From: Lentisphaeria bacterium UBA4640
GTDB taxonomy: Bacteria; Verrucomicrobiota; Lentisphaeria; Victivallales; UBA1829
Length of the DNA: 57,835 bases
Assembly: GCA_002405835.1 (NCBI GenBank)
Contig: DHMO01000018.1
Location: 1 to 57,835 of the forward strand
Direction: 5' to 3'
Each line of letters begins with the position of its first letter. Position 1 is the first letter of the stretch. Shown one piece after another: positions 31,482 to 40,709 of this stretch. The translations under genes were made by a program, and so were the position numbers. Under the pieces are notes generated by a model that saw only the letters and a list, made by a program, of their open reading frames with translations, did no database searches and was not told where the DNA came from.

Positions 31482-33830
31482 TTACTTTTCTGTCACCAGC
31501 TCGAAGTAAACTGTCGGCGATTTGAGCTTTGCCGTATCCACGACGGCGGAAACGGTATCACCGCTGACCGTTACGGGGATCTCCTCGCGGTGTGCGCCGG
31601 TAAAGTCGAGCGCATAAAGTTTCATCTTCGCCGCATTGCGGTTTTTCAGAGAGAACTTGAATACGCCGCAGCGAACCAGAACCGGCATCGTGCCCCACGC
31701 ATCGCGGACTTCCCCGCCGATAATTTTCTTCATCGTCTTATCCTCGAAAACCATATTGCTTCCAAGAGCATTGGTTGTGAAGATGAAGAGAACGCGGTCG
31801 TCGTTCGCCAAATCAGAATCCTTGTGATAAGCGGATGCGGAAAGAGCGGAGGGGGAAACTGCGGTTTCCAGTTCAATATCACGGAACTTCTCCTTGCGAG
31901 CGAAGTCGGTGCAGAAACCCTGGAAACGCGGAGTGTTGACGGTCATAAACCGTTCCTTCTTGCTGTAGTAGAGCTCCTTTGTATCGCTTTCATACGCATA
32001 GGGAATATTCGTGCGGTTCTCCTTGCCGATCAGACCGGAGCTTCGCAAAAGCGCATTGGAATCGAACTTGCCGGTGCTGCCAAACACCACGGAGACAGAG
32101 CCGCCCTCAGCCGCGACATGCCCGTTGGTTCCGATGTTTACATCGACAAGGCGTCCGCCGACTTTCAGAGGAATTGCCGCCTGAATATTTGTTGCGCCAG
32201 GAGTCGGTTTCCCATTCTGCGAATCATCCAGCTGAACACGGGTCACGAGCGAGAGATTCGCCTGTTTTTCATCAATACAGCTTTCCAGCATGCGGGAAGT
32301 CAGCTTCTGCGGAGTGTAAGTCAAATAGAGATCGTTTTTTGCAGTGGAAACATCCTCGCGCATAAACATAAGATAACTCTGAACATCTCCGCCGGTTGCA
32401 ACAGGATCATCGCCGTGAATAAACGGAGAGATATAGGTACTCTTATGCGTAACAAGCGTTGTTCCCCAGGGAGTCAGACCGGAAAAGCCCTGCAATGCGG
32501 CATATGCGGAAAACAGGAACGGACTCTGGCTGCGGTACTGGTCGGGATAACAGAGGTCAAACTCTCCGATGAACATCGGAAGATCACGATACTTTGTTCC
32601 GATGGAAAGGTTGAAATAAGAATTTCCGTTCACCTGGAAAACACTTCTCTGCGTAAGTTTGCGTCCGCCGTCTGCCGGATGGTCAAAGTAGCGGTGAAAC
32701 AGAACAAAATCTCCTTCTTTGCGCAGCTCTGAATAACGCATGGTGCAGGCAACATCGTAGTTTGCATAAAAACCTTTGTAGCCTGTTTTCCGGAGTTCAT
32801 CGCGGAAATAACGCGTAATCTCCAACTCTTTGTGGAACACAAACTTCTGAATCAGATCAAAGTTCTTTCCGCGCTTCATGTAATCCCGGTAAGTCGGAGC
32901 CGGAATATCGGACTTTGTAAATTTCTTCCATTCCTCTTTCAGAGGAGTCCAGTCCTGAGGACGCAGAAATGCGAAATCCTGTTCATTGTAGCCGACGCAG
33001 AACAAAACCTGCGGATCGTCCTTCGTCGCCAGTCCCGTGTAAGGATTCACATGATTCATGTATGCTTCCGCCGCAAGAGCCCAGTCTTTTCTTGCCATTT
33101 CATCGTAGTGCACGAGGAACCCCTGGCTCGGAGCATTTTTGAACAAGTCAATCCAGCGCAGACACGAATAGGGGCTGTTGTCCAGCGTCGGGTGAATCCA
33201 GATTCCCTGTTTTGCACATTCAGCATAGAAGAAATCAAAATCGTCCTCAATCTGCTTAGTGTATTCCGGATTGATTTTTGAAGGATCGTAGTAAGGAATC
33301 TTGTCATACGGTTTCCCCATCGCCTTCGCGCTCTCGTCCATCAGCTTAAGCGTGTGCTGGAAATACTCATCGTTGAACATGACGACTCCGCCGCGGGCAA
33401 GGTACGGCCAGCCGATCCGGAGCATGTTGAAACCGCGCTTCCGCAATTCCTTTGCATATGCACGAAGAGATTCACGCCACTCATCCCGCGTGATTTTTCC
33501 TCTCAGAAGATCCCGAAGCCCCATGGAAAACGGAACCGGAACCCGGTAGGGGAAACCGAAACTGATTGTAGTGGCATAAAAACGAATCGGATGTTCCGGA
33601 TCCGATTCACGGTAAAACTGTCCATTCCGGATAACGACACGTTCAACCGGTTTCACGCCGTCCCTGCTCAAATCCAAAGCAGAACCGGAAACAACAGGTT
33701 TTGTCATATCATACAGCAGCGGACGCCATTCCGCATTTGCCGTAACGGTGTATGATTTCGCTTTGCCAGCCGCCCCCGATACCAGGAATGCCGCGGAAAG
33801 CAGGAGTGCGCTTAAAGTCAGTTTGCTCAT
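31482..33830 (-). CDS. Secreted clan GH-A glycoside hydrolase-like protein
   Basis: The 782-residue protein has a signal peptide (first ~22 residues) and a GH5-like TIM barrel to about residue 480, followed by beta-rich domains. Catalytic residues fit clan GH-A: NE at N282-E283 (VGYNEQDF) and the nucleophile E423 (PMFIGEFDL). Other barrel landmarks are KRGFNMLRIGWPYLARGG and GFSGLTPWG. The substrate is unknown. It is the last gene of a LacI / secreted protein / pseudopilin / glycosidase operon, 17 bp after the pseudopilin, and ends at the bidirectional terminator. Confidence 0.8.
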   Translation of the reverse strand: MSKLTLSALLLSAAFLVSGAAGKAKSYTVTANAEWRPLLYDMTKPVVSGSALDLSRDGVKPVERVVIRNGQFYRESDPEHPIRFYATTISFGFPYRVPVPFSMGLRDLLRGKITRDEWRESLRAYAKELRKRGFNMLRIGWPYLARGGVVMFNDEYFQHTLKLMDESAKAMGKPYDKIPYYDPSKINPEYTKQIEDDFDFFYAECAKQGIWIHPTLDNSPYSCLRWIDLFKNAPSQGFLVHYDEMARKDWALAAEAYMNHVNPYTGLATKDDPQVLFCVGYNEQDFAFLRPQDWTPLKEEWKKFTKSDIPAPTYRDYMKRGKNFDLIQKFVFHKELEITRYFRDELRKTGYKGFYANYDVACTMRYSELRKEGDFVLFHRYFDHPADGGRKLTQRSVFQVNGNSYFNLSIGTKYRDLPMFIGEFDLCYPDQYRSQSPFLFSAYAALQGFSGLTPWGTTLVTHKSTYISPFIHGDDPVATGGDVQSYLMFMREDVSTAKNDLYLTYTPQKLTSRMLESCIDEKQANLSLVTRVQLDDSQNGKPTPGATNIQAAIPLKVGGRLVDVNIGTNGHVAAEGGSVSVVFGSTGKFDSNALLRSSGLIGKENRTNIPYAYESDTKELYYSKKERFMTVNTPRFQGFCTDFARKEKFRDIELETAVSPSALSASAYHKDSDLANDDRVLFIFTTNALGSNMVFEDKTMKKIIGGEVRDAWGTMPVLVRCGVFKFSLKNRNAAKMKLYALDFTGAHREEIPVTVSGDTVSAVVDTAKLKSPTVYFELVTEK

Positions 33831-33847
33831 CGTGTTTTTTCTTTCTT

Positions 33848-34687
33848 TTACGGGTTGTTTTTATTTGCCAGACGGATGCGGTACGACGAAGCATCCGTTC
33901 CGCCGGGAAACCAGTGAAGTCTCCGGTTGCTCAGGACGTTGTAAACAGGTTTGGAAAAGAGGTCGGCGATTCCGCCCGGAAGTCCTCCTTTGATGCTTCC
34001 GACATGGCCGTCGGCAAATGTGATATTCGCCGCATTTCCGTTCCATGCATAGATGAGACCGCCCTCGCCCCAGGTAGCCTCATACGCATCATAAAGATGT
34101 GTGGACGTTGCAGGTTTGCCTGAATAATTTCTGTTTTCTTCGCTCGCATTGTAGCGGTTTTCGGCCATCATGACAACCGCGGAGGGAGTCTTTATTGAGC
34201 TCTGGCGAAAACCGGAAAGATGCTGATTCATTCCGTAACCGCCCCGGCAGTAATATGGAGCCCACTGATCATTTGCAAGTTTCTCAGCCGTATATCTGGA
34301 TAATGCCAGGGCGCTGTCAGCGCTCTGTTCAAGAGCTCCCGGACAGCACAATGCCTTTCCGGAAGCTGCATATTTTCCCATCAGCAGCCAGTACGCCCAG
34401 GAACCGATATCTCCGCCGGGGACATACGAGCTCTGATTGAAGAAGTCGTTCATGTACATTCCGTTTGCGGCATCAGTGTAAGCCTGCATCATCTGTCCGA
34501 TCTGACGCAGGTTTCCCGTGCAGCTTACCGCTTTTGCTTTCTGCCGGGCCGAATTCAGGGCAGGCAAAAGCATGCCGGCAAGGATTGCGATGATCGCAAT
34601 TACCACAAGTAGCTCTATAAGAGTGAACCTCCGGAATTTGCCTGCAGAATCAGGATACGGAATATTCCTTTGACTGAAGGGTTTCAT
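33848..34687 (-). CDS. Pseudopilin with prepilin N-terminus and H-X9-DG C-terminus
   Basis: The 279-residue protein has a 20-residue leader, then FTLIELLVVIAIIAILAGML with the conserved Glu5, and a C-terminal ITFADGHVGSIKGG of the H-X9-DG class. Arg, not Gly, precedes the processed Phe, as in the 82-aa paralogue at the left end. Such proteins are exported and assembled or held by a type II secretion/type IV pilus-like apparatus and are greatly expanded in Lentisphaerota. It lies between a small secreted protein and a glycosidase in one operon. Confidence 0.93.
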   Translation of the reverse strand: MKPFSQRNIPYPDSAGKFRRFTLIELLVVIAIIAILAGMLLPALNSARQKAKAVSCTGNLRQIGQMMQAYTDAANGMYMNDFFNQSSYVPGGDIGSWAYWLLMGKYAASGKALCCPGALEQSADSALALSRYTAEKLANDQWAPYYCRGGYGMNQHLSGFRQSSIKTPSAVVMMAENRYNASEENRNYSGKPATSTHLYDAYEATWGEGGLIYAWNGNAANITFADGHVGSIKGGLPGGIADLFSKPVYNVLSNRRLHWFPGGTDASSYRIRLANKNNP

Positions 34688-34709
34688 AGCGTTGCCAGCC
34701 TTTCATTCT

Positions 34710-35291
34710 TTATTTTGCAAGTTCTGCGGAACCGTCTTTGATCTGGAAGCTCAGCTTGTAGCTCTTGCCTGCTTCGACCGGAAGATTGAATCCGAGATAG
34801 TTGTCATGGCTGAGAAGCATTGCGGGAGTTCCGTTTGCTCCGGCCGTCGGAAGATAAGTTGCTTTTACGCCTGTCGCAAAGCCGCGTGGCATAAGTTTTC
34901 CGCCTTTTTTCTTCGTTGTCACCTTGAAATCTCCGTTCGGAACAAGAGCGCCGTTCACCTTGATGCTGTTGACAAGAACCCAGCGCGGCTCGCCCGGATC
35001 ATTCTGCGACTTCACCAGCAGAAAAACAGAGCCCGCTTTTTCCGGCGTGAAAGAAAAGCTGTATTCCTCCCAGTCTTCCGGAGCGACTCCGAGTCCCTGT
35101 GCAAGAACCGTGCAGGCCTGTTTGTCCGCATCCGAAATCCAGCTCATCGGCTCCGCGCTCATCGTGTCGCTCGGCTCGCCTTCCAGTGTGATTTTCTGCC
35201 GCATTCCGTCAACGTCCACGCGGAAAGTTGCTTCCTGCGCCGAAAGAGTCAGCGCGGCGGCCGCAGCGGCCAGAAACAGTGTCATTTTCAT
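34710..35291 (-). CDS. Small secreted beta-rich protein, possibly carbohydrate-binding
   Basis: The 193-residue protein has a signal peptide (MKMTLFLAAAAAALTLSAQ) and then a beta-rich domain with EYSFSFTPEKAGSVFLLVKS and KSYKLSFQIKDGS, typical of jelly-roll carbohydrate-binding modules, though I cannot name a family. I use the ATG at 35291, which has AAGG at proper spacing; ATGs just upstream abut the ribosome binding site. It lies 5 bp after the LacI regulator gene and 22 bp before the pseudopilin. Confidence 0.75.
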   Translation of the reverse strand: MKMTLFLAAAAAALTLSAQEATFRVDVDGMRQKITLEGEPSDTMSAEPMSWISDADKQACTVLAQGLGVAPEDWEEYSFSFTPEKAGSVFLLVKSQNDPGEPRWVLVNSIKVNGALVPNGDFKVTTKKKGGKLMPRGFATGVKATYLPTAGANGTPAMLLSHDNYLGFNLPVEAGKSYKLSFQIKDGSAELAK

Positions 35292-35296
35292 TGTCT

Positions 35297-36253
35297 TCAT
35301 CCTTTTACTTTTGTGTTTATATTTTTTACGGAACCGCATGATGAAATGCGGATTTCCGTCGACATCGTAATATGTCCGGTCGTCCTCTGAATCGGCTGTT
35401 TGAGAATGCAGTAGCGGATCAGTTCCGCAACCTGACCGGTTGAGAAATAGACTGTGTCAAGGTTTGACAATTTTTGATACGGCAGATCCGTCGGGAGATC
35501 GGTGCTCAGAAACGACAGCTGTTCCGGAACGCGGATTCCCAGCTCCCGGAGTCTTGACCAGGCAAAATCCGCATCACCGGACCGCGGCGCCCAGATTGCA
35601 TCCGGGAACGGAGAAGCGGTCAGAATTTCATCGAAATCTTCATAGTTCACAAACCGCACATCCGTCTCCGGGAAGTGTTCCTGCATGTACGATTTGAACA
35701 TCCAGGTGCGCGGAATGCTTTCCAAACAATCCGTCCGTTTCTGCATCGGAATCCAGATTTTCCGGTGTCCGCGTTCCGCAAGATATTTTGCCGCAGTGCA
35801 TCCGAGCTCGCATTCATCGACGAGAATGGAAATATCTCCGCCGCGCCCATACGCATTGACAATGCGCACTGCCGGATTCGCATTCCGCAATTCCGTTTCC
35901 AGTCCATCCGGAATAGCACCGAAACAGACGACAATATCCGAAACTTCCATCGAGCGGACGATTTTTTCGCGGTTTCGGAGGCTGTCAAAAATGAAGCAGT
36001 TGAATTCCGTGGAAAGCAGTCCCAGCAATTCCGTTCCGCGCAGCGCATAATACGGAATGAGGAGATTCGCCATAATCACAACGGAACCGCTGCGGGCGGG
36101 AAAATAATCAAGCCGGCCGTTGCGGCTGAGCACTTCAAGCACGCGGTCGCGCGTCTCTTTGCGCACATTCGCCTCGTGATTCAATACCCGGTAAACGGTC
36201 TTGAAACTCACGCCGGCTTCTTTTGCCAATTCTTTGTAACCTGTTTTTTTCAT
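35297..36253 (-). CDS. LacI-family transcriptional regulator
   Basis: The 318-residue regulator has the N-terminal LacI helix-turn-helix (YKELAKEAGVSFKTVYRVLN, then RDRVLEVLSRNG) and a periplasmic-binding-like effector domain ending in LDTVYFSTGQVAELI. It heads the operon of secreted protein, pseudopilin and GH-A enzyme and probably controls it in response to a released sugar. GGAAGAA precedes the ATG. Confidence 0.9.
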   Translation of the reverse strand: MKKTGYKELAKEAGVSFKTVYRVLNHEANVRKETRDRVLEVLSRNGRLDYFPARSGSVVIMANLLIPYYALRGTELLGLLSTEFNCFIFDSLRNREKIVRSMEVSDIVVCFGAIPDGLETELRNANPAVRIVNAYGRGGDISILVDECELGCTAAKYLAERGHRKIWIPMQKRTDCLESIPRTWMFKSYMQEHFPETDVRFVNYEDFDEILTASPFPDAIWAPRSGDADFAWSRLRELGIRVPEQLSFLSTDLPTDLPYQKLSNLDTVYFSTGQVAELIRYCILKQPIQRTTGHITMSTEIRISSCGSVKNINTKVKG

Positions 36254-36277
36254 AAAGTTCTTCCGTTGTCTTCTTAC

Positions 36278-36350
36278 ATTATACTAGATTTTTCGGAAAA
36301 AACAATAGGTAAAACAGGAAAAATGTCAAAAAGCGTTGACAATAACTGTC
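36278..36350 (-). promoter_or_regulatory. Promoter and operator-like palindromes of the lacI-type gene
   Basis: On the minus strand TATAAT (36283-36278) with TTGTTT 16 bp upstream. Further upstream are TGTCAA-N6-TTGACA (36324-36341) and the overlapping TGACA-N5-TGTCA (36336-36350), plausible LacI-type sites. Confidence 0.5.
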
Positions 36351-36372
36351 ATTACAATCGGAGGACGCCGCA

Positions 36373-36819
36373 TCACTGCGGCTCCTCCTGAACGCCGGTT
36401 TTCACGGCGATCTCATCCTCCGCGGATTGCAGAGCTCCGGCGAACCGGAACTGCCGCGGCGCACCCGGAACAGGAACGGAAGGGAACCAGTGAGCCGGCT
36501 GAAAATCATTCTGTTTCCAGCCGCGGAGCACCTCCGCCGGAGCAAAGAGCTGTCCGGTCAGGAAGGGCAGACTCAGCGGGGACGCCGAGGTCAACGCCAG
36601 ACGGTTGCCCGCCCACGAAAACGCCGCAGGTCCGCCGGAGCCGGAGAGAATATGGCGCGCGCAAAGATTTCCCGCAACGACAAGATTGTTGTAGAATCCG
36701 GTGTTCGTCAAAATCTGTTCCGGTCCGCCGAGGAGCATCATCAGAAGGCTTTGCGGCTCAACAATTGTATTGTTGTAAATCAGCAGACCGGGCAGTTCAA
36801 TCCGCAATCCGTTTTGCAC
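36373..36819 (-). pseudogene. Gene fragment resembling the end of a parallel beta-helix protein
   Basis: The 148-codon frame starts only at a GTG with no ribosome binding site. Its first part (LLIYNNTIVEPQSLLMMLLG, then GFYNNLVVAGN) looks like rungs of a right-handed beta-helix, as in pectate-lyase-like proteins, so the N-terminal bulk would be missing. It overlaps the preceding fragment by 23 bp in another frame, which suggests a deletion junction. Confidence 0.5.
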
Positions 36820-37189
36820 GGACGGTCACTTCCGAACCGCACAAATCCGAAAAGCGAATGCGGTCTCCGGAATACTCAACCGGGGTCAGACCGAACAGCG
36901 GCTGTACGCCGTGCTTCTCCAGCCACGCGGCAAAAACCGGGGCCAGCGCCCCGGTCCACAGTTTTCCATCGTTCAGCGCATGACGCGCAAGCAAAGTCTG
37001 CCGCAATTCCTCCGCCAGAGGATGCACAAAAGGATTCTCCCAGCCTGAGCCGGGAGAAAAAGCGAGGACATCATCGGAGCCTGGAAGGATGGAACTTTCC
37101 ACCAGCAGCGAATCCCGGATGCGCGCAGCGAGCCCGCATCCGTAAAAGGTCGCGCCGAGCATCAGTATTTCTACATCAAAAGTCTTCAT
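36797..37189 (-). pseudogene. N-terminal fragment of an FAD-dependent oxidoreductase
   Basis: The 130 residues begin with a flavin-binding-like motif (LMLGATFYGCGLAARI, then SLLVES) and end abruptly at TVRAKRIAD, where relatives continue for several hundred residues. It lacks the rest of the protein and has only a weak ribosome binding site, so I read it as a remnant cut at the junction with the beta-helix fragment. Confidence 0.5.
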
Positions 37190-37203
37190 GCGTCAATCCA
37201 TCT

Positions 37204-37440
37204 TTAGTACCTGAACATGCGGAACTCCTGAGAATTTGAATTTACCGCCGGCCCCGCCGAAGCCTCAATTCCACCCTGAACACCGACGTGTCCGTCGATG
37301 AACAGAACGTTCGGTTTAAGGTGATGCCGCAAACGTGCCGCAAACAGATATTTCCGGTAATCCGCGGAGAAGTGAAGCGTATATGCGGCTGTTCTCCGCG
37401 CGAATTCCGCAGAAAAAACGGCATCGGCTATTGAAAAATC
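37204..37440 (-). pseudogene. C-terminal remnant of a pseudopilin
   Basis: Read on the minus strand, this open stretch without a start codon encodes YRKYLFAARLRHHLKPNVLF followed by IDGHVGVQGG and ends FRMFRY-stop, a typical H-X9-DG pseudopilin C-terminus. The prepilin N-terminus is missing. The neighbouring lacI-type gene at 37482 starts where the rest would be, so a deletion probably removed it. Confidence 0.6.
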
Positions 37441-37481
37441 GCAAAATGAATTTAAATTACCGATTCAGAGGAAACGGGAAT

Positions 37482-38435
37482 ATGGCGCAGATTACACTCA
37501 AAAAACTGGCGGAGCTTTCCGGACTCTCCATCCGCACCGTGAGCAGAGTCCTCAAGGATCAGGCAAATGTGATCCCGGAAAAACGGGAACTCGTCCTCGA
37601 ACTCGCAAGGAAGTACCACTACCAGCCCAATATGGCCGCACGGAATCTGCGGCTGCAGAAGAAAAGTTTCGTCGGCATTCTCTCCTCCAATTTCCAGACG
37701 GAAGTCTTCCTCCAGAAGGTCAATGACCTCGAACGGCGGCTTTTCTCCGCCGGATTCTATCCGATTCTCGGAAGACCGGACAACTTCTCCTCCGATTTTC
37801 ACAAGATGATGCAGGACTGGTCGGGCGTGATGGACTATGTCGTTGTATTCGAACTGCCCCCGCACCACAGCGAACTGGATTTACGCAGTTTTCCGCTTGA
37901 TTTCATTCTTGTCGACCGCGGGCTGCATCCGGATCACCACTGTCTGATGATCGACCGCGCAAGCGGAGTCTGTGAAGCCATCGAACACCTGATCCGCACG
38001 GGACGCCGCCGGATTCTGCACTGCGGCATGAACCCGTCGCGAAAAACCGGCGTGCTGCGCGCGTTTGAAGAACTCGGGGCGGAGTTCGGCGCGGAACCGA
38101 TGTTTCTGGAAAGCAACGCGGAATTCGACGACGGCTATTCGCTCGGTCCGGTCATTCTGAACCATGCGCCGGATGCGCTGTTTTTCGATACCGACCGCAT
38201 GGCCGCAGGCTTCCTCAAGTACGCCGCCGAACACGCGGTGCCGATCCCGCGCGACATTGCTGTCGTGGGGTTCGACGACGACCTCATCTGCCGCATGTCC
38301 GCCCCTGCCCTGAGTTCGGTTGCTCACCCGATTGCGGAAATCAACACGGAAATCGTCTCCATCATCACCAATCCTCCTTCTGCAAAAGTCCGCAAGACCT
38401 TCCCGACCCGCTTCGTTCTCCGCGAAAGCTGCTGA
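37482..38435 (+). CDS. LacI-family transcriptional regulator
   Basis: The 317-residue regulator has the LacI helix-turn-helix (TLKKLAELSGLSIRTVSRVL, then YHYQPNMAARNLR) and an effector domain with VGFDDDLICRM and LSSVAHPIAEI. I start at the ATG at 37482 with AGAGGAAA upstream; the frame is open further upstream but crosses the divergent pseudopilin remnant. Its original target locus appears to be the degraded genes to its left. Confidence 0.9.
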   Translation: MAQITLKKLAELSGLSIRTVSRVLKDQANVIPEKRELVLELARKYHYQPNMAARNLRLQKKSFVGILSSNFQTEVFLQKVNDLERRLFSAGFYPILGRPDNFSSDFHKMMQDWSGVMDYVVVFELPPHHSELDLRSFPLDFILVDRGLHPDHHCLMIDRASGVCEAIEHLIRTGRRRILHCGMNPSRKTGVLRAFEELGAEFGAEPMFLESNAEFDDGYSLGPVILNHAPDALFFDTDRMAAGFLKYAAEHAVPIPRDIAVVGFDDDLICRMSAPALSSVAHPIAEINTEIVSIITNPPSAKVRKTFPTRFVLRESC

Positions 38436-38451
38436 AAAACAGAAACAGCCC

Positions 38452-38479
38452 TTGATTTTTTCAAAAAGAGGGGTAAGAT
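38452..38479 (+). promoter_or_regulatory. Promoter of the TSCPD/rubrerythrin pair
   Basis: TTGATT (38452-38457), a 16-bp spacer and TAAGAT (38474-38479), 31 bp before the next ATG. Confidence 0.5.
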
Positions 38480-38510
38480 ACAGGGAAAACAAGTTTCAAG
38501 GAGGAAAACT

Positions 38511-38783
38511 ATGCCGGAAACCTATAATTTCACACCGTCGCCGCTCGTCTGCTGCCGCGGAATCACCGTCACCATGGACGGAGACACCATCAAGACCGTG
38601 CAGTTCCACGGGGGCTGTCCCGGCAACACCGCCGGAATCTCCTGTCTCGTCCGCGGACGCAAGGCGGAAGAGGTTGCAAACCTGCTTGAAGGCGTCCGCT
38701 GCGGCGCAAAACCGACCTCGTGTCCCGACCAGCTTGCAACGTTTCTGAAGGAAATTCTCAAGAAGAAAAGCGAAAACGCTTAA
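38511..38783 (+). CDS. TSCPD domain protein (TIGR03905-like)
   Basis: The 90-residue protein matches the small TSCPD family: paired cysteines early (PLVCCRG), VQFHGGCPGNTAGI in the middle and the namesake TSCPDQLA near the end. The same domain occurs at the C-terminus of some class II ribonucleotide reductases, but the stand-alone form has no known role. A perfect AAGGAGG lies before the ATG. Rubrerythrin follows after 32 bp, hinting at redox or iron metabolism. Confidence 0.92.
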   Translation: MPETYNFTPSPLVCCRGITVTMDGDTIKTVQFHGGCPGNTAGISCLVRGRKAEEVANLLEGVRCGAKPTSCPDQLATFLKEILKKKSENA

Positions 38784-38815
38784 TTCACATTCATTAAAAC
38801 ACCAGGAGGAAGACA

Positions 38816-39352
38816 ATGGCTGATTTCATGGAAAGCAAGACCGCAAAGAATCTCGCATTCGCATTTGCGGGAGAATCCCAGGCACGCAACAAATACACCT
38901 ATTTTGCAAGCGTGGCGCGCAAGGAAGGCTACAATCAGATTGCCGCGATTTTCGAAGAAACCGCCGGAAATGAAAAAGAGCACGCCAAGCTCTGGTTCAA
39001 ACACCTGAACGGCATCGGCGACACGGTTGCGAACCTCGAAGCCGCGGCCGCCGGCGAGCACGAAGAGTGGACCTCCATGTATGCGGATTTCGCAAAAGAG
39101 GCCCGCGAAGAGGGCTACGACGACATTGCCCGCGAATTCGAACGCGTCGGCGCCATCGAAAAGCATCATGAAGAGCGCTACCGCAAGCTCGTCGAAAACA
39201 TCAGAAAAGGTGAAGTTTTCGCCCGCGTCGCCCCGCAGAAATGGATCTGCCTGAACTGCGGACACATCTACATCGGCGAAAAAGCTCCGGAAATGTGCCC
39301 GACCTGCAAGCACCCGAAAGCCTACTTCCAGATCGAAGCGGAAAACTACTGA
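38816..39352 (+). CDS. Rubrerythrin
   Basis: The 178-residue non-haem diiron protein reduces hydrogen peroxide in anaerobes. The ferritin-like domain has the iron ligands in FAGESQARNKY and ETAGNEKEHAKLW, with matching helices later (REFERVGAIEKHHEERY). The C-terminal rubredoxin-like domain has WICLNCGHIYIG and CPTCKHPKAYF. AGGAGG precedes the ATG, and a strong terminator follows. Its presence supports an anaerobic lifestyle. Confidence 0.97.
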   Translation: MADFMESKTAKNLAFAFAGESQARNKYTYFASVARKEGYNQIAAIFEETAGNEKEHAKLWFKHLNGIGDTVANLEAAAAGEHEEWTSMYADFAKEAREEGYDDIAREFERVGAIEKHHEERYRKLVENIRKGEVFARVAPQKWICLNCGHIYIGEKAPEMCPTCKHPKAYFQIEAENY

Positions 39353-39380
39353 TTCCGAACTGGATTTTCAGCTGAAACTG

Positions 39381-39422
39381 AAACGCCTTCCGCCATCACA
39401 AAACGGCGGAAGGCGTTTTTTT
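39381..39422 (+). terminator. Intrinsic terminator after rubrerythrin
   Basis: AAACGCCTTCCGCC and GGCGGAAGGCGTTT form a 14-bp stem with a 10-nt loop followed by a T-run. Confidence 0.95.
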
Positions 39423-39434
39423 ATTGTAAACGGA

Positions 39435-39857
39435 TTATCCGTTTGCCGCCGTATCGCGCACGAAAATGAAATACAGTGCCGGAATGACATACAGAGTCAG
39501 GAGCGATGCAATCGCCAGTCCGCCGACCACGCCCACGCCGCAGCTGGAGCGGAGTTCCGAACCGAGTCCGTTTCCGAATGCCATCGGCAGCATGCCGGCA
39601 ACCGATGCAATGCTCGTCATCACAATCGGACGAAATTTCGATTGTGTCGCCTGCAGCATGGCCTTGTGAGTGCTCACACCGGCTTTCACCAGCACGGCGC
39701 ATTCATCCATGATCAGGATTGCATTGTTTACGACGATTCCGATCATCATCACTCCTCCGAGGAGTCCCATCATGGACATCGGCATGCCGGATGCCCAGAG
39801 AGTCGCGTACATGCCGAGGAAACCGAGAGGAACGGTGAACATGATCAGAAGAGGCAA
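39435..39857 (-). pseudogene. C-terminal stump of an RND efflux pump (AcrB-like)
   Basis: Only the last ~140 residues of a roughly 1000-residue inner-membrane RND transporter remain: PLLIMFTVPLGFLGMYATLW, GGVMMIGIVVNNAILIMD, the loop KAMLQATQSKFRPIVMTSIA and the final helix YVIPALYFIF. The rest of the protein, including the periplasmic and proton-relay regions, is absent. The upstream sequence changes at about 39855 into the 5'-truncated LysR gene on the other strand. Confidence 0.9.
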
Positions 39858-40634
39858 CTCGGCCAGAAACTTCTCATCCGCAGCCCCCGCACGATTTCCC
39901 TGACACAGGAGGGAATGTTCCTGCGCAAGCGGTCCGAGGAAATTATGGAAATCGTCGAAAAGACAGAAGTCGATTTCAATTCCATGGGCGAACTGGTCGG
40001 TGGAGATGTCTATATCGGCGGAGCAGAAACCGAGGCAATGCGGCTGATCATTCAGGTAATTCGCGAATTACAGACGAATTTCCCGGAAATCCACTATCAT
40101 TTCCACAGCGGCAGTTACGCGGATATCGCAGAACGGCTGGATAACGGCAGACTGGATTTCGGACTTCTGATTCAGCCCGCCGATCTCGTGAAATACGACT
40201 TCATCAATCTTCCGGCAAGCGATATGCGCGGAGTTCTCATACGCAAAGATCATCCGCTTGCACAAAAGGAACATATCTCCTGCCAGGATCTGCAGAATGT
40301 CCCGCTGATCTGCTCCAGAAAATTCCTGCAGCGGATGGAATCCGGACGAAACGAATGCATAGACTGGTTCGGCGGAAATTTTGAAAAACTGAACATCGTG
40401 GCGGATTACAACCTCGTTTACAACGCGCGCCTGATGGTTGAAGAGGGACTTGGCTGCGCACTTTCTCTCGAAGGACTCGTCAATGTATCCGGCGATTCGC
40501 CGCTCTGCTTCCGCCCGCTGTTTCCGCCGCTCGAATCAAAACTCAATCTAGTGTGGAAGAAACATCAGTTTTTTTCCAAAGCCGCCGGACTGTTTCTCGA
40601 ACGGATTCAGGAAAAATTCGGCGGGCAGAAATAA
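39855..40634 (+). pseudogene. LysR-family regulator lacking its DNA-binding domain
   Basis: The open frame resumes at QLGQKLLIRSPRTISLTQEG, the end of the LysR winged helix, and continues through an intact effector domain (GDVYIGGAETEAMRLIIQ, then VVEEGLGCALS-like MVEEGLGCALSLEGL). The recognition helices are missing, and upstream codons in the same frame belong to the antisense of the RND stump. It is therefore a truncated gene, probably inactive. Confidence 0.88.
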
Positions 40635-40669
40635 TCACAAACCTTTTTCATCCGGAACACGGCAGACAA

Positions 40670-40704
40670 CCGTCCGGCGGATGAGCGTTTCATCCCCCGG
40701 ACGG
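40670..40704 (-). terminator. Bidirectional hairpin between lysR remnant and lpxB
   Basis: CCGTCCGG and CCGGACGG enclose GGATGA/TCATCC and a 5-nt loop, 14 bp in all with one mismatch. It lies between convergent gene ends; the T-tracts are weak. Confidence 0.65.
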
Positions 40705-40709
40705 GAAAA

